DNA from: Pseudanabaena biceps PCC 7429
GTDB taxonomy: Bacteria; Cyanobacteriota; Cyanobacteriia; Pseudanabaenales; Pseudanabaenaceae
Reading direction: 5' to 3'
Length of the DNA: 39,619 nt
Assembly (NCBI RefSeq): GCF_000332215.1
Contig: NZ_ALWB01000015.1
Coordinates: 1-39,619 of the forward strand
The position numbers were made by a program, and so were the translations under genes. Positions 17,126 through 27,335 of the stretch are shown one piece after another (the stretch's first letter is position 1; every line of letters starts with the position of its first letter). The notes beneath the pieces are model-generated. The model was not told the origin of the DNA and ran no database searches. It saw nothing but the letters and a program-made list of their open reading frames with translations.

Positions 17126-17758
17126 ATGCTCTCTATCCGTAATCTTTGCTATCACCCATCCGCTACTCCTGAGGCAATCCTTAACAATATATCCTTTGAA
17201 CTACAGGATCGGCAATTGGGGTTGATGGTGGGACCTAGTGGTTCTGGCAAAAGTACATTACTCGAAATTTTGGCAGGATTTGTGGAGTGGAATAGTGGCA
17301 GTATTTATTGGAAATCGCAAGAACTAATGCCCGATCACTTGCAGCAAATATGTGGTTTAGTATTTCAGTTTCCCGAACGTCATTTTTGTGGGAGTACTAT
17401 TCTAGAAGAACTCAGATTGGGACATATCGATCTAGATGGCGATCGCATTCAAGGTGCTTTAAGCTCAGTTGGGCTCAGTCATCTCAATCCTAGCAATTCA
17501 CCGCAATCCCTTAGCGGTGGGCAGCAGAGGCGATTAGCCCTTGCCGTACAATTAATTCGCCAGCCCAGCATGCTGTTACTAGACGAACCAACCGCAGGTT
17601 TAGATTGGTCAATGCGCAAACAAATTCTGGGTATTTTGCAAGAGCTTAAAAAAAATTGGACAATTCTAGTTGTTACCCACGATCCTGAAGAACTTGATGA
17701 AATGGCAGATCAGACTTGGTCGATTGATCATGGCAAGATAGGAACAATTCATAAATGA
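17126..17758 (+). CDS. ABC transporter ATP-binding protein (ECF/CbiO-like)
   Basis: This 210-residue stand-alone ATPase has Walker A GPSGSGKST (36-44), a Q-loop at Gln81 in VFQFPERHFCG, signature LSGGQQRR (129-136), Walker B LLLDEP (150-155) and switch His185. The QFPE run after the Q-loop is typical of energy-coupling-factor and CbiO-type ATPases, so I favour an ECF-type role in cofactor or metal uptake. No membrane partner is encoded nearby. Its TGA overlaps the gvpK ATG (ATGA), implying translational coupling with a gas-vesicle gene, which is unexpected. The upstream region is a family B plus C repeat block. Confidence 0.85.
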   Translation: MLSIRNLCYHPSATPEAILNNISFELQDRQLGLMVGPSGSGKSTLLEILAGFVEWNSGSIYWKSQELMPDHLQQICGLVFQFPERHFCGSTILEELRLGHIDLDGDRIQGALSSVGLSHLNPSNSPQSLSGGQQRRLALAVQLIRQPSMLLLDEPTAGLDWSMRKQILGILQELKKNWTILVVTHDPEELDEMADQTWSIDHGKIGTIHK

Positions 17759-18222
17759 GTGATATGACCGATAACAATGCTAATCCTGATAGTTTAATCG
17801 TCAAGCCTAAAAAATCGGGACTAGCCCCCCTAATTCTTACTTTAGTAGAACTATTGCGCCAGCTAATGGAAGCTCAAGTAATTCGGCGCATGGATGCTGA
17901 AAAACTGACAGAATCAGAAATTGAAAGAGCTGCCGATAGTTTACAGGCTTTAGAGCAGCAGATTCTCAATCTTTGCGATGTTCTCGATATTGATCCTGCG
18001 GATCTCAACCTCGATTTAGGAGAATTTGGCAAACTTCTTCCTAAATCTGGCTCCTACTATCCCGATAAATCTTCTAGTGAATCTTCGATTTTAGAATTGC
18101 TCGATCGCTTAATCAGTACTGGTATTGTCCTCGAAGGTGATGTGCAAATTGGCTTAGCGAATATTAATTTAATCGATCTCAAGTTGAAATTATTGCTGAC
18201 TTCTGGTGATCGCACTTCGTAA
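17755..18222 (+). CDS. gvpK: Gas vesicle protein GvpK with C-terminal GvpA/J/S-like segment
   Basis: This 155-residue protein starts at the ATG overlapping the ABC gene stop by 4 bp. Residues 21-95 match GvpK: SGLAPLILTLVELLRQLMEA, then IERAADSLQALEQQI and DLNLDLGEFGKLL. After a Ser-rich linker, residues 111-149 (ILELLDRLISTGIVLEGDVQ and onward) look like the LLDR-ILDKGVV core shared by GvpA, GvpJ and GvpS. The extension may be normal in cyanobacterial GvpK; I could not check. GvpK is an assembly or accessory protein for gas vesicles. No other gvp gene is within reach, so it is an orphan here or a part of a dispersed set. Confidence 0.85.
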   Translation: MSDMTDNNANPDSLIVKPKKSGLAPLILTLVELLRQLMEAQVIRRMDAEKLTESEIERAADSLQALEQQILNLCDVLDIDPADLNLDLGEFGKLLPKSGSYYPDKSSSESSILELLDRLISTGIVLEGDVQIGLANINLIDLKLKLLLTSGDRTS

Positions 18223-18335
18223 TGCCAATTCCCAAAATGGCGTTGCCATTTTGGGAATCTCAAAACCTTACTGGGTTTGTTTTTTAACGTCAGTTCGGGT
18301 TAAGCTGGCAAATTTTAAAAGCCCAAAAGTAAAAG
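18223..18335. repeat. Family B fragment joined to family A half
   Basis: Just after the gvpK stop comes the hairpin ATTCCCAAAATGGC-GTT with the linker CTCAAAACCTTACTGGGTTT. Family A then starts at 18285 (TAACGTCAGTTCGGGTTAAG) and runs to the AAAAGTAAAAG of its second hairpin. There it is cut off by the IS at 18336. The missing half is not found on the far side of the IS. Confidence 0.88.
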
Positions 18336-19509
18336 GGGAGCATCTCAATTAGGCACTGAGTAAATATACTTAGGCAAGATTGAGGTTGAGATAAGCGCAA
18401 CGATGTTTAAGAACTTGGGGAAGATTATCGCGCTTCCACTGAGCACCAGATATTTTGATTCTACGCCCAATTTGCTTGATAGTAGATTCAACAGCACCAG
18501 AGCCAATGGTAATTCCTTGTGTTTGAAAAGCTTGGTAGTCAGGGATACGGAGGCGGTGTCTTTCGAGATAGGCTATAAAGTTCGTAACTTGAGGATTGTC
18601 CCAATCGGCAAAGGCAGCAATGGCTGAGTCGATATTACCCCGCCAGAGGCTAGTTTCAACATCCTGCAACCGTTTGTTAGAACCACCAACCTTATGCAGA
18701 TTTTCCTTGAGATGATACCAATCAAGAATTTCACGTCGTTGCGATGTAGTAGCAATATCTGCCATTAAATTCCACACTCCCGGATGTCCATCTCCTAAAC
18801 AAGTAACTGGGTCAGCCAAAAGCTGTGCATTTTACTGAAGCTAGCAGTTTGTCATTCTCGTTGGAAGAACGCTGCACAAGTTTTGTTTGTTGAGAGTTAC
18901 AGCCTTGTAGTCACGCCATTCACTGGCTTGTCCTTTCTCTGTGCGTAATCTTGCCTTACCACCATCAATACTAAGTTCTGTAATCGTTTCCCCTACTTCT
19001 AATTCTGCAAATTCTTGACGGTGGACTAGCCTCTGCTGGGTACTGTGGTCAACGTATATTCCCGTTAGCTTGTGCAAGTCCCGAGCCGCATTTCGTAAGA
19101 AACGTTGGCACTCAGCAATAGACAATTTGCTTCTAGCTGCGGACTCAATCGACTGCGTTTTTTCAAACCTAATTGTGCAACTTGTTTGACTCTAATTTGC
19201 CATGTTCCTAGACTGGTCTGGATCTTTCTGCTTCTTCCTGTTCTTGTTTTGCTGCTGCTGCTTAAAAAATTTCCGATCTCTGGTGCTACTTCTTTGAGCA
19301 AGTGGTCTCTGACTGCTAATTCTATGCTGTTAAAGCTTTTTAGCTCTTCTTTTGGGGTATTATTCAATAGAATTGCCGCCGCAGCTTTTAGATGTTCTTT
19401 CAGAACTTTGCTTTCTTCGGGTGTCATCTTTTTTTAACCTCATTTTTTATTCATTTTCTCATATGTCATCTATAAGTAGAAATACTCATTGCATTAGTGA
19501 GATGCTCCC
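18336..19509 (-). mobile_element. Insertion sequence, ISKra4-like, 1174 bp
   Basis: Perfect 12-bp terminal inverted repeats GGGAGCATCTCA (18336-18347) and TGAGATGCTCCC (19498-19509) bound a minus-strand transposase split over several frames. The C-terminal part (GDGHPGVWNLMADI, DWYHLKENL, TIGSGAVESTIKQIG) resembles ISKra4-family transposases. No target duplication is evident. The element sits inside a family A copy, whose other half is missing, so a deletion or rearrangement probably followed insertion. Confidence 0.82.
18370..19427 (-). pseudogene. Frameshifted ISKra4-like transposase
   Basis: Three minus-strand frames together make one transposase. The N-terminal part is at 19427 down to about 19090 (begins MTPEESKVLKEHLKAAAAIL, reaches LLLSANVSYE). 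The middle part runs from about 19100 to 18860 (NAARDLHKLTGIYVDHSTQQ through WRDYKAVTL). The catalytic C-terminal part runs from about 18830 to 18370 (LADPVTCLGDGHPGVWNL to the stop). Joins near 19090 and 18850 need frameshifts, and the second lies in a damaged stretch. Some relatives use programmed frameshifting, but a stop codon and more than one shift favour inactivation. Confidence 0.78.
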
Positions 19510-19565
19510 GCTATTAGTTTGCCCGTTCCTTCTTCTTTTGTCGAGGAGTGGCAAGCAGTTAATAA

Positions 19566-19617
19566 CTTATAGCCATAAAAAAAGAAGGCTTACGCCTTCT
19601 TTTTTTATGGCTATAAG
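19566..19617. terminator. Perfect 24-bp hairpin with A/T tracts
   Basis: Arms 19566-19589 and 19594-19617 are fully complementary, with A7/T7 runs inside the arms (AAAAAAAGAAGGC). The arrangement resembles a bidirectional intrinsic terminator for the GOGAT transcript and for readthrough from the IS side. Confidence 0.65.
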
Positions 19618-19646
19618 AGAGAGGTGGCGCTTTGCGCCACCTCTCT
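19618..19646. terminator. Hairpin at the GOGAT 3' end
   Basis: Arms AGAGAGGTGGCGC and GCGCCACCTCTCT are perfect around TTT, 8 bp past the glutamate synthase stop codon at 19655. It belongs to the purine-arm, GCGC-TTT-GCGC class seen at several other gene ends. It directly abuts the 24-bp hairpin at 19566-19617. Confidence 0.7.
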
Positions 19647-19654
19647 TTAGGGGT

Positions 19655-22600
19655 TTAAACTGTTGCAACTACAGGCAATTCATCCGTAGCTTCAGGGCTA
19701 TTCTGCTCTGAAGGAGGAACGACTTGCCAGAACTTCGGCAGATAAATCGACCAGTTATCGAGAACTTCCTTCGCCCTAGAACTACCAGTATTTTCATAGC
19801 TAGATTGAATCAATTCCTTCAACTGATTCTCGCCCGCAACTGTGCTAACTCTTTGCACCTTGAGAGACTCTTGGCTGAGACGCTCTTTGAACTTGCCATC
19901 GATGTCGAGGAAGTACGCAATACCTCCTGTCATGCCCGCACCAACATTGCGACCAGTCGTTCCCAATACCACGATCGCACCGCCTGTCATGTACTCGCAG
20001 CAGTGATCGCCAGTACCTTCCACAACGGCTTTTGCACCAGAGTTACGGACTCCAAACCGTTCACCAGCGCGACCATGCACGAAAAGATAGCCACCCGTTG
20101 CGCCATAGAGGCAGGTATTACCAACGATCGCATTATCGGCAGGATTGAAGTTACAGTCAGGCTTGGGCTTGATGCTGATACTACCGCCATTCATCCCTTT
20201 ACCGATATAGTCGTTGGCTTCACCAGCTAGGGAGAGGTGCAAACCATTGATATTGAATGCACCAAAGCTCTGACCCGCAGCACCAACAAACTGAAGATGT
20301 AAACTGCTGGCGAGCCCAGAGTTGCCGTACTGCTTGGCGATCGCTCCTGAAACTCGCGTAGGAACTGAGCGATCGGTGTTAACGATCGCATAGGTTTTGG
20401 AGAGGTCAGTTTGATTGGCGATCGCAGCTTGAACTTCGAGATCGGCCAAAATCTCATCATCGAGCACTGCACCATTGCTATGGGAAACTGGGGAATGTTC
20501 TAACCAACCGCGATCGCTTTTAGTATCGGGTAAATTGATCAGGCAGCCCATATCGACTTGATTGATATCGAGTTTCGCTAGCTTTAAGTCCTGACGTTGA
20601 ATCAACAGATCGGAACGTCCGATGATGTCTTTCAGGGACTTATAACCCAGCTTGGCAAGGATTTGACGCACTTCTTCCGCAACGAAATAGAGGAAGTTAA
20701 CCACATGTTCGGGCGTGCCAAGGAAACGTTTGCGGAACTGCTCTAGCTGCGAAGTTACGCCCACGGGACATTTGTTAGTGTGGCAGACTCGCGCCATGAT
20801 ACAGCCTTCCGCAATCATGGCAGCAGTTCCAAAGCCAAATTCCTCGCCGCCAAGTAGCGCGGCAATCGCCACATCCCAGCCAGTTTTAAAACCACCATCC
20901 ACACGTAACAATACGCGATCGCGCAGTTTATTGCCCATCAGTACCGTATGTACTTCCGCGAGCCCCAGTTCCCAAGGCGAACCAGCGTGCTTAATCGAAC
21001 TTAAGGGAGATGCACCCGTACCACCGTCATAGCCTGAGATTTGGATGATATCTGCATTTGCTTTCGCCACACCCGCAGCGATCGTGCCAATCCCGATTTC
21101 TGAGACCAGTTTTACCGATACTTTTGCCGTGGGATTGATTTGATGCAAATCGAAGATCAACTGTGCGAGATCCTCAATGGAATAAATATCATGGTGTGGA
21201 GGAGGCGAAATCAGTGATACCCCCGGTTTGGAATTTCGCAGCATCGCAATGTAGCTACTCACTTTCGGTCCTGGCAACTGTCCGCCTTCGCCTGGTTTCG
21301 CTCCTTGAGCAACCTTAATTTCTAATTGATTAGAACTTACCAGATAGGAAGGTGTCACCCCAAAGCGTCCCGATGCAATTTGTTTGATAGCGGAATTCGC
21401 CGTGTCGCCATTTTTCAAACCCTTGAGGTGAGGGAAAGTAGCTGAGATACCATTCGCATCGACATCATTAATGGGTAAGTAGCGAATAGGATCTTCCCCA
21501 CCTTCGCCGCAGTTGGACTTACCACCTACACGATTCATCGCGATCGCGAGGACTTCGTGAGCTTCACGACTCAAAGCACCAAGGGACATCGCCCCCGTAC
21601 AAAAGCGTTTCAGAATTTCTGAGACATCCTCTACTTCCTCTACAGGAATGCTAGGGCGATCGCTCTTAAATTCCAATAGATCCCGTAAAGCCGTTGGGGT
21701 ACGATTTTGCAATTGCGTCCGATAGACTTCGTAATGGTCGTAACCATCACCTGCCACCGCCTTATGCAAAGCTTTCGCCATTTCGGGGCTGTTCATATGG
21801 TATTCACCCGTAGGGCGATACTGGACAAAGCCATAATTTTCCAGTTTCTTGAGTAGCAATTCGGGGAAAGCTTGCGCATGGAAAGTCAACAATTCCGAAG
21901 CAATATCGGCAAAGTTTACACCGCCTACGCGAGACACTGTTCCCTTAAAGCAATGCTCGATCACTTCAGTCCCAATGCCAATCGCCTCAAAAATTTGCGC
22001 GCCGCTATAGCTTGAGAGGAGGGAGATGCCCATTTTGGAGAGAATTTTTAACAAGCCACCTTCCACAGCCTTGCGATAGCTATCTTGAACTTGAGCGATC
22101 GTCAAAGCCTTGATTTTGCCCTGCTGCATCTGCATTTGCGTCTTGGCTTTACCCCACCACTGACGAGTGGTTTCAAAGGCGAGATAGGGACAAATCGCAC
22201 TGGCTCCATAGCCAATCAAGCAAGCAAAATGGTGCGTACTCCAACATTGGGCTGTGTCAACCACAATTGAAGCCTTCATCCTTAGCCCTTCAGCACAGAG
22301 ACGGTGATGCACTGCACCAACTGCTAACAGGGGTGGGATATAGGCGTTCTCAGCATTCAAGTCCCGATCGCTTAAAATCAGTAATTTCGCACCGTCGCGA
22401 ACTGCGGCTACGGCAGCATCGCTTAGCTTGGCGATCGCATCTTTTAGCCCCGTCGCCCCTGAAGCGATCGGGAACAGGATATCTAATTTCTTGGTCGCAA
22501 AGCCCAAGGATTGAAGTTCCTCCAGTTCTACTTCATTAATCACAGGACTCTTGATTTTAATCTGGTTGGCAGCTTCAGGCGTGGCAATGAGTAGATTTGC

Positions 22601-24292
22601 CCTCTCTCCCAAAAACATCGATAACGACATGACCGTTCCTTCACGGAGCGGATCGATGGGTGGATTGGTCACCTGAGCGAAGCGCTGTTTGAAGTAGTCG
22701 TAGAGCAGGTGAGGGCGCTGGGATAGAAAAGCAAGCGGCGCATCATCTCCCATACAGAATACTGGCTCCTTGCCATCTTGAGCCATGGCTTCGATCACCA
22801 TTTCGACATCTTCGAGGGTGTAGCCAAAGGCTGTTTGGTAGGTGAGAGCTTGCGATTCGCCTAGGGTAGTTTTATTGTGAAATGGCTGACTTTCGAGATG
22901 CTTGCGATATTGCTTCGTCCATTCACCGTAGGGATGGGCTTTAGCAACCCGTTCCTTGATTTCCCAGTTATGCAAGATCTCATGGGTTTGCAAATCAACG
23001 GCAATCATTTGTCCTGGACCGAGGCGACCCTTTTCGATAATTTCTGACTCGGGAATATCTACGGTTCCAGCCTCGGAACTGACGATAACCATGCCATCCT
23101 TGGCGATCATGTAGCGGGCCGGACGTAAGCCATTGCGATCAAGAGCGGCTCCGACGATCTTGCCATCGCTAAAGGCTAACAAGGCGGGACCATCCCATGC
23201 TTCTTGCAAACCGCTGTAATATTCGTAGAAATCGGTAATTTCGGGGCGATCGCTTAAATCTGGCTGATTTTCATAGGCTTCGGGCACGAGGATCATCATT
23301 GCCTCAAGGGGGCTATGCCCCGTCTCAATCAATAATTCAAAAACGTGATCTAAAGTTGCCGAATCGCTTTCATTGGGCTTGAGAATTGGCAAAAGATCCT
23401 TAAGGCGATCGCCTTTAGCATCAACCCAATTAGGATGGGCGAGATCGCCTTGGCGAGCGAGAAACCAATTTGTATTTCCTTGTAAGGTATTAATTTCACC
23501 ATTGTGACCGAGGAAACGCATCGGCTGGGCAAGCGGCCATTTCGGCAAAGTATTGGTACTGAAGCGGCGATGATAGATGGCGTAGGGTGAGACATAATCA
23601 GGATTTTGGAGATCCTCATAAAACCGATCAAGGATCGCCGATCGCACCATGCCCTTGTAAATCACTGTCGCATTAGAAAGGGATGGAACGTAAAAATCGC
23701 TACTTTGATCGGGCGTAAGCTGCCTGATCTCTAACTTAATGCGGCGACGGGTGATATAAATCGCTCTTTCGAGTTGGTCAAGATTTTGGTGATCGGCATC
23801 AGCAACAAAAATCGCCTGCTCGATCTGAGGTTGATTTGCCCTAGCCTGAATACCTAAAACCTCTGGTCGGACAGGTACAACCCGCCATCGCAACAACTTT
23901 AGCCCCTCTTCAGCCGCAATTCTGGTGGTGATTTCGCGACATTTTGCCGCGCGATCGCTTTCCTGTGGCAGGAAAAACATCCCCAAAGCCGAATGTTCGG
24001 GATCGATCGTGAGATCGGTAAATTCTTTTTGGAGCAGCGCCCAAGGAATTGCGGTCATAAGTCCAGCCCCATCCCCAGAGTCCTGATCGGCGCTACAACC
24101 GCCACGGTGCTCCATACAAGTCAAAGCTTTCAGCGCATTGCTGATGATTTTATAACTAGCTCGACCTTCTTTATCGGCAATAAAACCTACCCCACAAGCA
24201 TCACGCTCTTCTACTAGCCAATAGGGCCCTTGGATCGAATTCGTATTTCCAGACTGATTAGACTGACTTGTATTCACGCGGCTCACTTCCAT
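19655..24292 (-). CDS. glsF: Ferredoxin-dependent glutamate synthase
   Basis: The protein has 1545 residues from the ATG at 24292; an in-frame TTG at 24313 would add seven. The glutamine amidotransferase domain begins at Cys33 in [12 protein letters not shown], the nucleophile exposed by propeptide removal in this family. The central domain, FMN-binding synthase barrel ([39 protein letters not shown]) and C-terminal GXGXG beta-helix repeats follow. The 3Fe-4S cluster Cys are 1164, 1170 and 1175 in [15 protein letters not shown]. It converts glutamine plus 2-oxoglutarate to two glutamates with electrons from ferredoxin, in the GS/GOGAT cycle. Its length fits the ferredoxin rather than the NADPH type, and no small subunit gene is adjacent. 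No GTA-N8-TAC NtcA box was found by eye upstream. Confidence 0.96.
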   Translation of the reverse strand: MEVSRVNTSQSNQSGNTNSIQGPYWLVEERDACGVGFIADKEGRASYKIISNALKALTCMEHRGGCSADQDSGDGAGLMTAIPWALLQKEFTDLTIDPEHSALGMFFLPQESDRAAKCREITTRIAAEEGLKLLRWRVVPVRPEVLGIQARANQPQIEQAIFVADADHQNLDQLERAIYITRRRIKLEIRQLTPDQSSDFYVPSLSNATVIYKGMVRSAILDRFYEDLQNPDYVSPYAIYHRRFSTNTLPKWPLAQPMRFLGHNGEINTLQGNTNWFLARQGDLAHPNWVDAKGDRLKDLLPILKPNESDSATLDHVFELLIETGHSPLEAMMILVPEAYENQPDLSDRPEITDFYEYYSGLQEAWDGPALLAFSDGKIVGAALDRNGLRPARYMIAKDGMVIVSSEAGTVDIPESEIIEKGRLGPGQMIAVDLQTHEILHNWEIKERVAKAHPYGEWTKQYRKHLESQPFHNKTTLGESQALTYQTAFGYTLEDVEMVIEAMAQDGKEPVFCMGDDAPLAFLSQRPHLLYDYFKQRFAQVTNPPIDPLREGTVMSLSMFLGERANLLIATPEAANQIKIKSPVINEVELEELQSLGFATKKLDILFPIASGATGLKDAIAKLSDAAVAAVRDGAKLLILSDRDLNAENAYIPPLLAVGAVHHRLCAEGLRMKASIVVDTAQCWSTHHFACLIGYGASAICPYLAFETTRQWWGKAKTQMQMQQGKIKALTIAQVQDSYRKAVEGGLLKILSKMGISLLSSYSGAQIFEAIGIGTEVIEHCFKGTVSRVGGVNFADIASELLTFHAQAFPELLLKKLENYGFVQYRPTGEYHMNSPEMAKALHKAVAGDGYDHYEVYRTQLQNRTPTALRDLLEFKSDRPSIPVEEVEDVSEILKRFCTGAMSLGALSREAHEVLAIAMNRVGGKSNCGEGGEDPIRYLPINDVDANGISATFPHLKGLKNGDTANSAIKQIASGRFGVTPSYLVSSNQLEIKVAQGAKPGEGGQLPGPKVSSYIAMLRNSKPGVSLISPPPHHDIYSIEDLAQLIFDLHQINPTAKVSVKLVSEIGIGTIAAGVAKANADIIQISGYDGGTGASPLSSIKHAGSPWELGLAEVHTVLMGNKLRDRVLLRVDGGFKTGWDVAIAALLGGEEFGFGTAAMIAEGCIMARVCHTNKCPVGVTSQLEQFRKRFLGTPEHVVNFLYFVAEEVRQILAKLGYKSLKDIIGRSDLLIQRQDLKLAKLDINQVDMGCLINLPDTKSDRGWLEHSPVSHSNGAVLDDEILADLEVQAAIANQTDLSKTYAIVNTDRSVPTRVSGAIAKQYGNSGLASSLHLQFVGAAGQSFGAFNINGLHLSLAGEANDYIGKGMNGGSISIKPKPDCNFNPADNAIVGNTCLYGATGGYLFVHGRAGERFGVRNSGAKAVVEGTGDHCCEYMTGGAIVVLGTTGRNVGAGMTGGIAYFLDIDGKFKERLSQESLKVQRVSTVAGENQLKELIQSSYENTGSSRAKEVLDNWSIYLPKFWQVVPPSEQNSPEATDELPVVATV

Positions 24293-24862
24293 CGGATTAA
24301 TTGTTGCTATCAAAAAAATAGGTTGAAATTATGAGATTTTTAAGTTTAGTTACGAAGCAACCATCGCCTCATCACAACTTCTCCACATTGTTAATTCTAA
24401 ATTAAGCTTTTTATTAACAGCAGCAAAACTGCTAATATCTGGCTTACGTAAATTCGCTTTAAACAATTTGTTTTAAACTAACTGAGATTGTTTGAAATCA
24501 TTGCAAATTTTTGGTTATATCATAGCTAGGGCTTTAGAGCTAGGGCTTTGGAGCTAAGCTAGGCTTATTGCTAAACCTAAACCTGCTACTCAGACTAGGC
24601 TTGAGACTAACCCTGAGCTTAGCCCTGTATTCTAAGGATTTACAAGAAGGCAGATCTCTAAGCATAACTCTTTACTTAACCCTCTGTATAGGGACTAAAT
24701 AGATATTTATAGGTATTTACAGGTATCTATAGATATTTTTAATATGAATTTTTTAAGTAGGTCACCCTTGATTATAGGTGACAAATATTTTTCTAGTGTT
24801 CTTTCTACTACCGTTTACGGTAGCCCTTATTATTTGAATATTATTTGAATATTATTTGAATA
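24293..24862. other. Low-complexity intergenic region between GOGAT and P450
   Basis: About 570 bp without a credible gene. It contains degenerate direct repeats such as GAGCTAGGGCTTT (about 24525-24570), AT-rich repeats around GATATTTATAGGTATTTACA (about 24700-24745), and a small palindrome CTACCGT-TT-ACGGTAG (24809-24824). It should hold the GOGAT promoter on the minus strand, which I could not pick out. Confidence 0.6.
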
Positions 24863-24874
24863 TTATTTGAAAGT
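24833..24874. repeat. 12-bp tandem repeats reaching the P450 stop codon
   Basis: The unit TTTGAATATTAT is repeated about three and a half times. The last unit contains the TAA stop codon (24863-24865) of the minus-strand P450, so the expansion starts exactly at the gene's 3' end. Confidence 0.9.
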
Positions 24875-26242
24875 CATTTTAATCCCACCCGCAGGAGCAA
24901 GGGTAACTCCTCGACGTTGTGGTTTTACGGGGTGGCGATCGGCTAACTCCAGTTCGTAATGACGCAAAATCGTAGCTAAGACTATTTTCATCTCAAATTG
25001 CGCCAAAGCCTCACCCACGCAGCGACGGACACCACCACCAAAGGGCATAAATTCATAGGGAGAAAATTGCCGCTCCAGAAACCGTTCGGGCTTAAACTGA
25101 TCGGCCTTCGGATACAAATCCTCGCGATGGTGGAGGAGATAGATGCAACCAATCACGATGGTTTGGGGTTCCAAATTGTATCCTAGCAATTCCACTGATT
25201 CTTGTTCGACAGCTCTGGGGAAGGTCAGCATGGCAACAGGATGAATGCGCAGCGTTTCGTTACAGACAGCAGTGAGATAGGGTAACCGAAAAATACTCAT
25301 CCAATCCGTTGGATCAACAATGCTTTTTTGCTCCTGCAATAGTTTCTCTTTGACCTCTGGTAAACGATGGATCCAATACAAAGCCCAAGACATTGCCGTG
25401 GCTGTAGTTTCATGTCCCGCTAGTAATAGGGCTAGTAGTTCATCCCGTAACTCTAAATCGGTCATGCCTTTTCCTTCTTCATCCCGCGCCAATAACAGCA
25501 TCGTTAGAATGTCAGTTCGACTGGGATCGAGATTGGCTCGACGTTCGGCAATTTCTAAATAAACCAATTTGTCGATCGCCTCTCTTTGGCGCACAAAATT
25601 ACCCCAAGGGCTCCAAGCTCCTAGATCCTTTTGTAGAGAGGGGAAAAATAAAAATGCGGAGGTTAATGGAGAAATGAAAAGTTCGGTCATTTGGGTCAGC
25701 AATTTTTTTATTTGCTGACAGCGATCGCCTTCATACAGACCGAACACTGCTTGGAGAATGATTTGCAGTGAAATATCCTGCATGGCATCACGGACTAGAA
25801 AAATCCTGTTAGAGGGATTTGCCTTTTGATTGTGGGCTAAAGGATTGGTAGCTAACTTTTGAAAGACTTTATTGGTTAAGTCAAAAATCAACTGTCCGTA
25901 GTCTTGCATTCGCGATCCGTGAAAGGCTGGCATGACCAACTGTCGGCGTTTCCTATGACTATCGCCATCCAAACTAAATATGGAAGAATCTCCCACGACT
26001 GGGCGCAAAATACCATTCAATTCCCCAGGAGCGCTAAATTGTTTGCGATCGTTCGTTAAAATTTGCTGAATGGCTTGGGGGTCATTCACAAATATGATTG
26101 AGTTACCAAAACCAATGATTTTTGCCGCAAAAATATCTGGATATTTTTTTACTGCTGTTTCCATATAGCCAATGGGGTCGGCAATCCACTGAATTTGCTG
26201 CCATAAAGGCATAGTTTCAATGGAGTTGACCGATTTGAGCAT
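24863..26242 (-). CDS. Cytochrome P450 (CYP110-like)
   Basis: I use the ATG at 26242 (MLKSVNSIETMPLWQQ), giving 459 residues. The open frame extends to 26386, but the extra codons are tandem-repeat DNA. P450 features: C-helix GDSHRKRRQLVMPAFHG, I-helix LLLAGHETTATAMSWAL with the oxygen-activating Thr, the ETLR of the ExxR motif, and the heme loop FMPFGGGVRRCVGEALAQFE with its thiolate Cys. The start context QWIADPIGYMETAVKKYPDI resembles cyanobacterial CYP110 enzymes, some of which hydroxylate alkanes, fatty acids or terpenes. The substrate is unknown. It probably uses ferredoxin and ferredoxin reductase encoded elsewhere. It is divergent from the universal stress gene. Confidence 0.9.
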   Translation of the reverse strand: MLKSVNSIETMPLWQQIQWIADPIGYMETAVKKYPDIFAAKIIGFGNSIIFVNDPQAIQQILTNDRKQFSAPGELNGILRPVVGDSSIFSLDGDSHRKRRQLVMPAFHGSRMQDYGQLIFDLTNKVFQKLATNPLAHNQKANPSNRIFLVRDAMQDISLQIILQAVFGLYEGDRCQQIKKLLTQMTELFISPLTSAFLFFPSLQKDLGAWSPWGNFVRQREAIDKLVYLEIAERRANLDPSRTDILTMLLLARDEEGKGMTDLELRDELLALLLAGHETTATAMSWALYWIHRLPEVKEKLLQEQKSIVDPTDWMSIFRLPYLTAVCNETLRIHPVAMLTFPRAVEQESVELLGYNLEPQTIVIGCIYLLHHREDLYPKADQFKPERFLERQFSPYEFMPFGGGVRRCVGEALAQFEMKIVLATILRHYELELADRHPVKPQRRGVTLAPAGGIKMTFK

Positions 26243-26261
26243 ACTTTTAGTTTTGGACATA

Positions 26262-26316
26262 TAGGACATATATTTGGGACATATTTGGGACATATTTGGG
26301 ACATATTTGGGGTATA
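26262..26316. repeat. 11-bp iterons in the P450/USP divergent region
   Basis: The unit GGGACATATTT is repeated three times in a row at 11-bp spacing with degenerate flanking copies (about 26262-26316). It lies just upstream of the chosen P450 start. Eleven base pairs is close to one helical turn, so the repeats would present the same face of the DNA. Regulation of P450 or of the divergent stress gene is inference. Confidence 0.9.
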
Positions 26317-26481
26317 TGTGCAGATGGAGGTGAATGGGTTTCGGATAGGGGATTCTTTGAGAGATTGCGAGCAGCTCTATCTCCAAAATTTTAAGAATCT
26401 CAACGTTTTGCGGCGATCGCCCAGTAATTGAGCTTTACTCAAGATATAGAGACTATAGGTTTAAAAACTAGGTTTAAAACA

Positions 26482-27315
26482 ATGTTTCAACAAATTTTAT
26501 TAGCTGTTGATGGATCGGGGCGATCGCGCGAAATGATGAATATGCTGCTAGCCTTACCTAGTATGCAAAACTTGCAAATCAATGTCCTCCATGTTATCCC
26601 CAACTCCATTAACTCGGATGCAATTACTGAATATCGCTTAGCAGGGGAAAAAATTGTCGAAAGAGAAGTTAAAAATTTGCGCTTAGCTTCTGGCAATAGT
26701 ACTGTTTCCCTGCTGAAGGAGGGCGAACCCAAAGATGTCGTATGTAAAGTAGCCGAAGAGTTAAAGCCTGACCTATTGATTATGGGCTCCCGTGGGATGG
26801 GTCGCCTACAAGCAATTTTGGCGAACTCGGTCAGTCAATACGTTTTCCAATTGTCCGACTCACCCATGTTACTCATCAAGGATGATGTGTACATCAAAAC
26901 CATTCGCAATGTGATGGTGTCCGTCGATGGTTCGGCATCGTCCAATAATTGTCTTGATTTGGCAATTAAACTGGTAAGCGGTGCGAAGGATGTGGAAATT
27001 TTCTTAGTCAGGGTAGTAAAACGTAAGGAAGATGCTAATACTAGCACTGACCCAGTTCTCGTCGAAGCGAGTGCTAAACTCAAGCGATTGAATATTCCAT
27101 CGCGCTCTTTCATCAGTTCAGGTGACATTGGCAAAGAAATTTGTAAGCTTGCGGATGAGGCAAATGCTAGCTTGTTGATGATTGGTTCTCCCGATCGCCG
27201 TCCTTCGATCGCCCGTAGTTTACCCGATCTCGATCGCTTACTAGGTTCGTCGGTATCTGACTACGTGCGTGTCAATGCGACCGTCCCCGTACTACTAACC
27301 CGCACCATCGAATAG
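26482..27315 (+). CDS. Tandem universal stress protein (two UspA domains)
   Basis: The ATG at 26482 gives 277 residues; an in-frame TTG at 26428 would add 18 unlikely residues. Domain 1 (2-135) begins FQQILLAVDGS and has GSRGMGRLQAILANSVSQYV near its end. Domain 2 (about 142-277) begins IRNVMVSVDGS and ends with GSSVSDYVRVNATVPVLLT. The ATP-binding G-2x-G-9x-G(S/T) motif is imperfect in domain 1, and in domain 2 it is stretched by an insertion around RRPSIARSLPDLDR. Nucleotide binding may therefore be altered. USPs bind ATP or act as stress scaffolds in the cytoplasm. It is divergent from the P450. Confidence 0.9.
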   Translation: MFQQILLAVDGSGRSREMMNMLLALPSMQNLQINVLHVIPNSINSDAITEYRLAGEKIVEREVKNLRLASGNSTVSLLKEGEPKDVVCKVAEELKPDLLIMGSRGMGRLQAILANSVSQYVFQLSDSPMLLIKDDVYIKTIRNVMVSVDGSASSNNCLDLAIKLVSGAKDVEIFLVRVVKRKEDANTSTDPVLVEASAKLKRLNIPSRSFISSGDIGKEICKLADEANASLLMIGSPDRRPSIARSLPDLDRLLGSSVSDYVRVNATVPVLLTRTIE

Positions 27316-27335
27316 CTATACCAAGTAAGCAGCTA

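Noticed and set aside
24314-24862. NtcA box (GTA-N8-TAC) upstream of GOGAT
   Set aside because: Scanned by eye because of nitrogen assimilation; no match with correct spacing was found.
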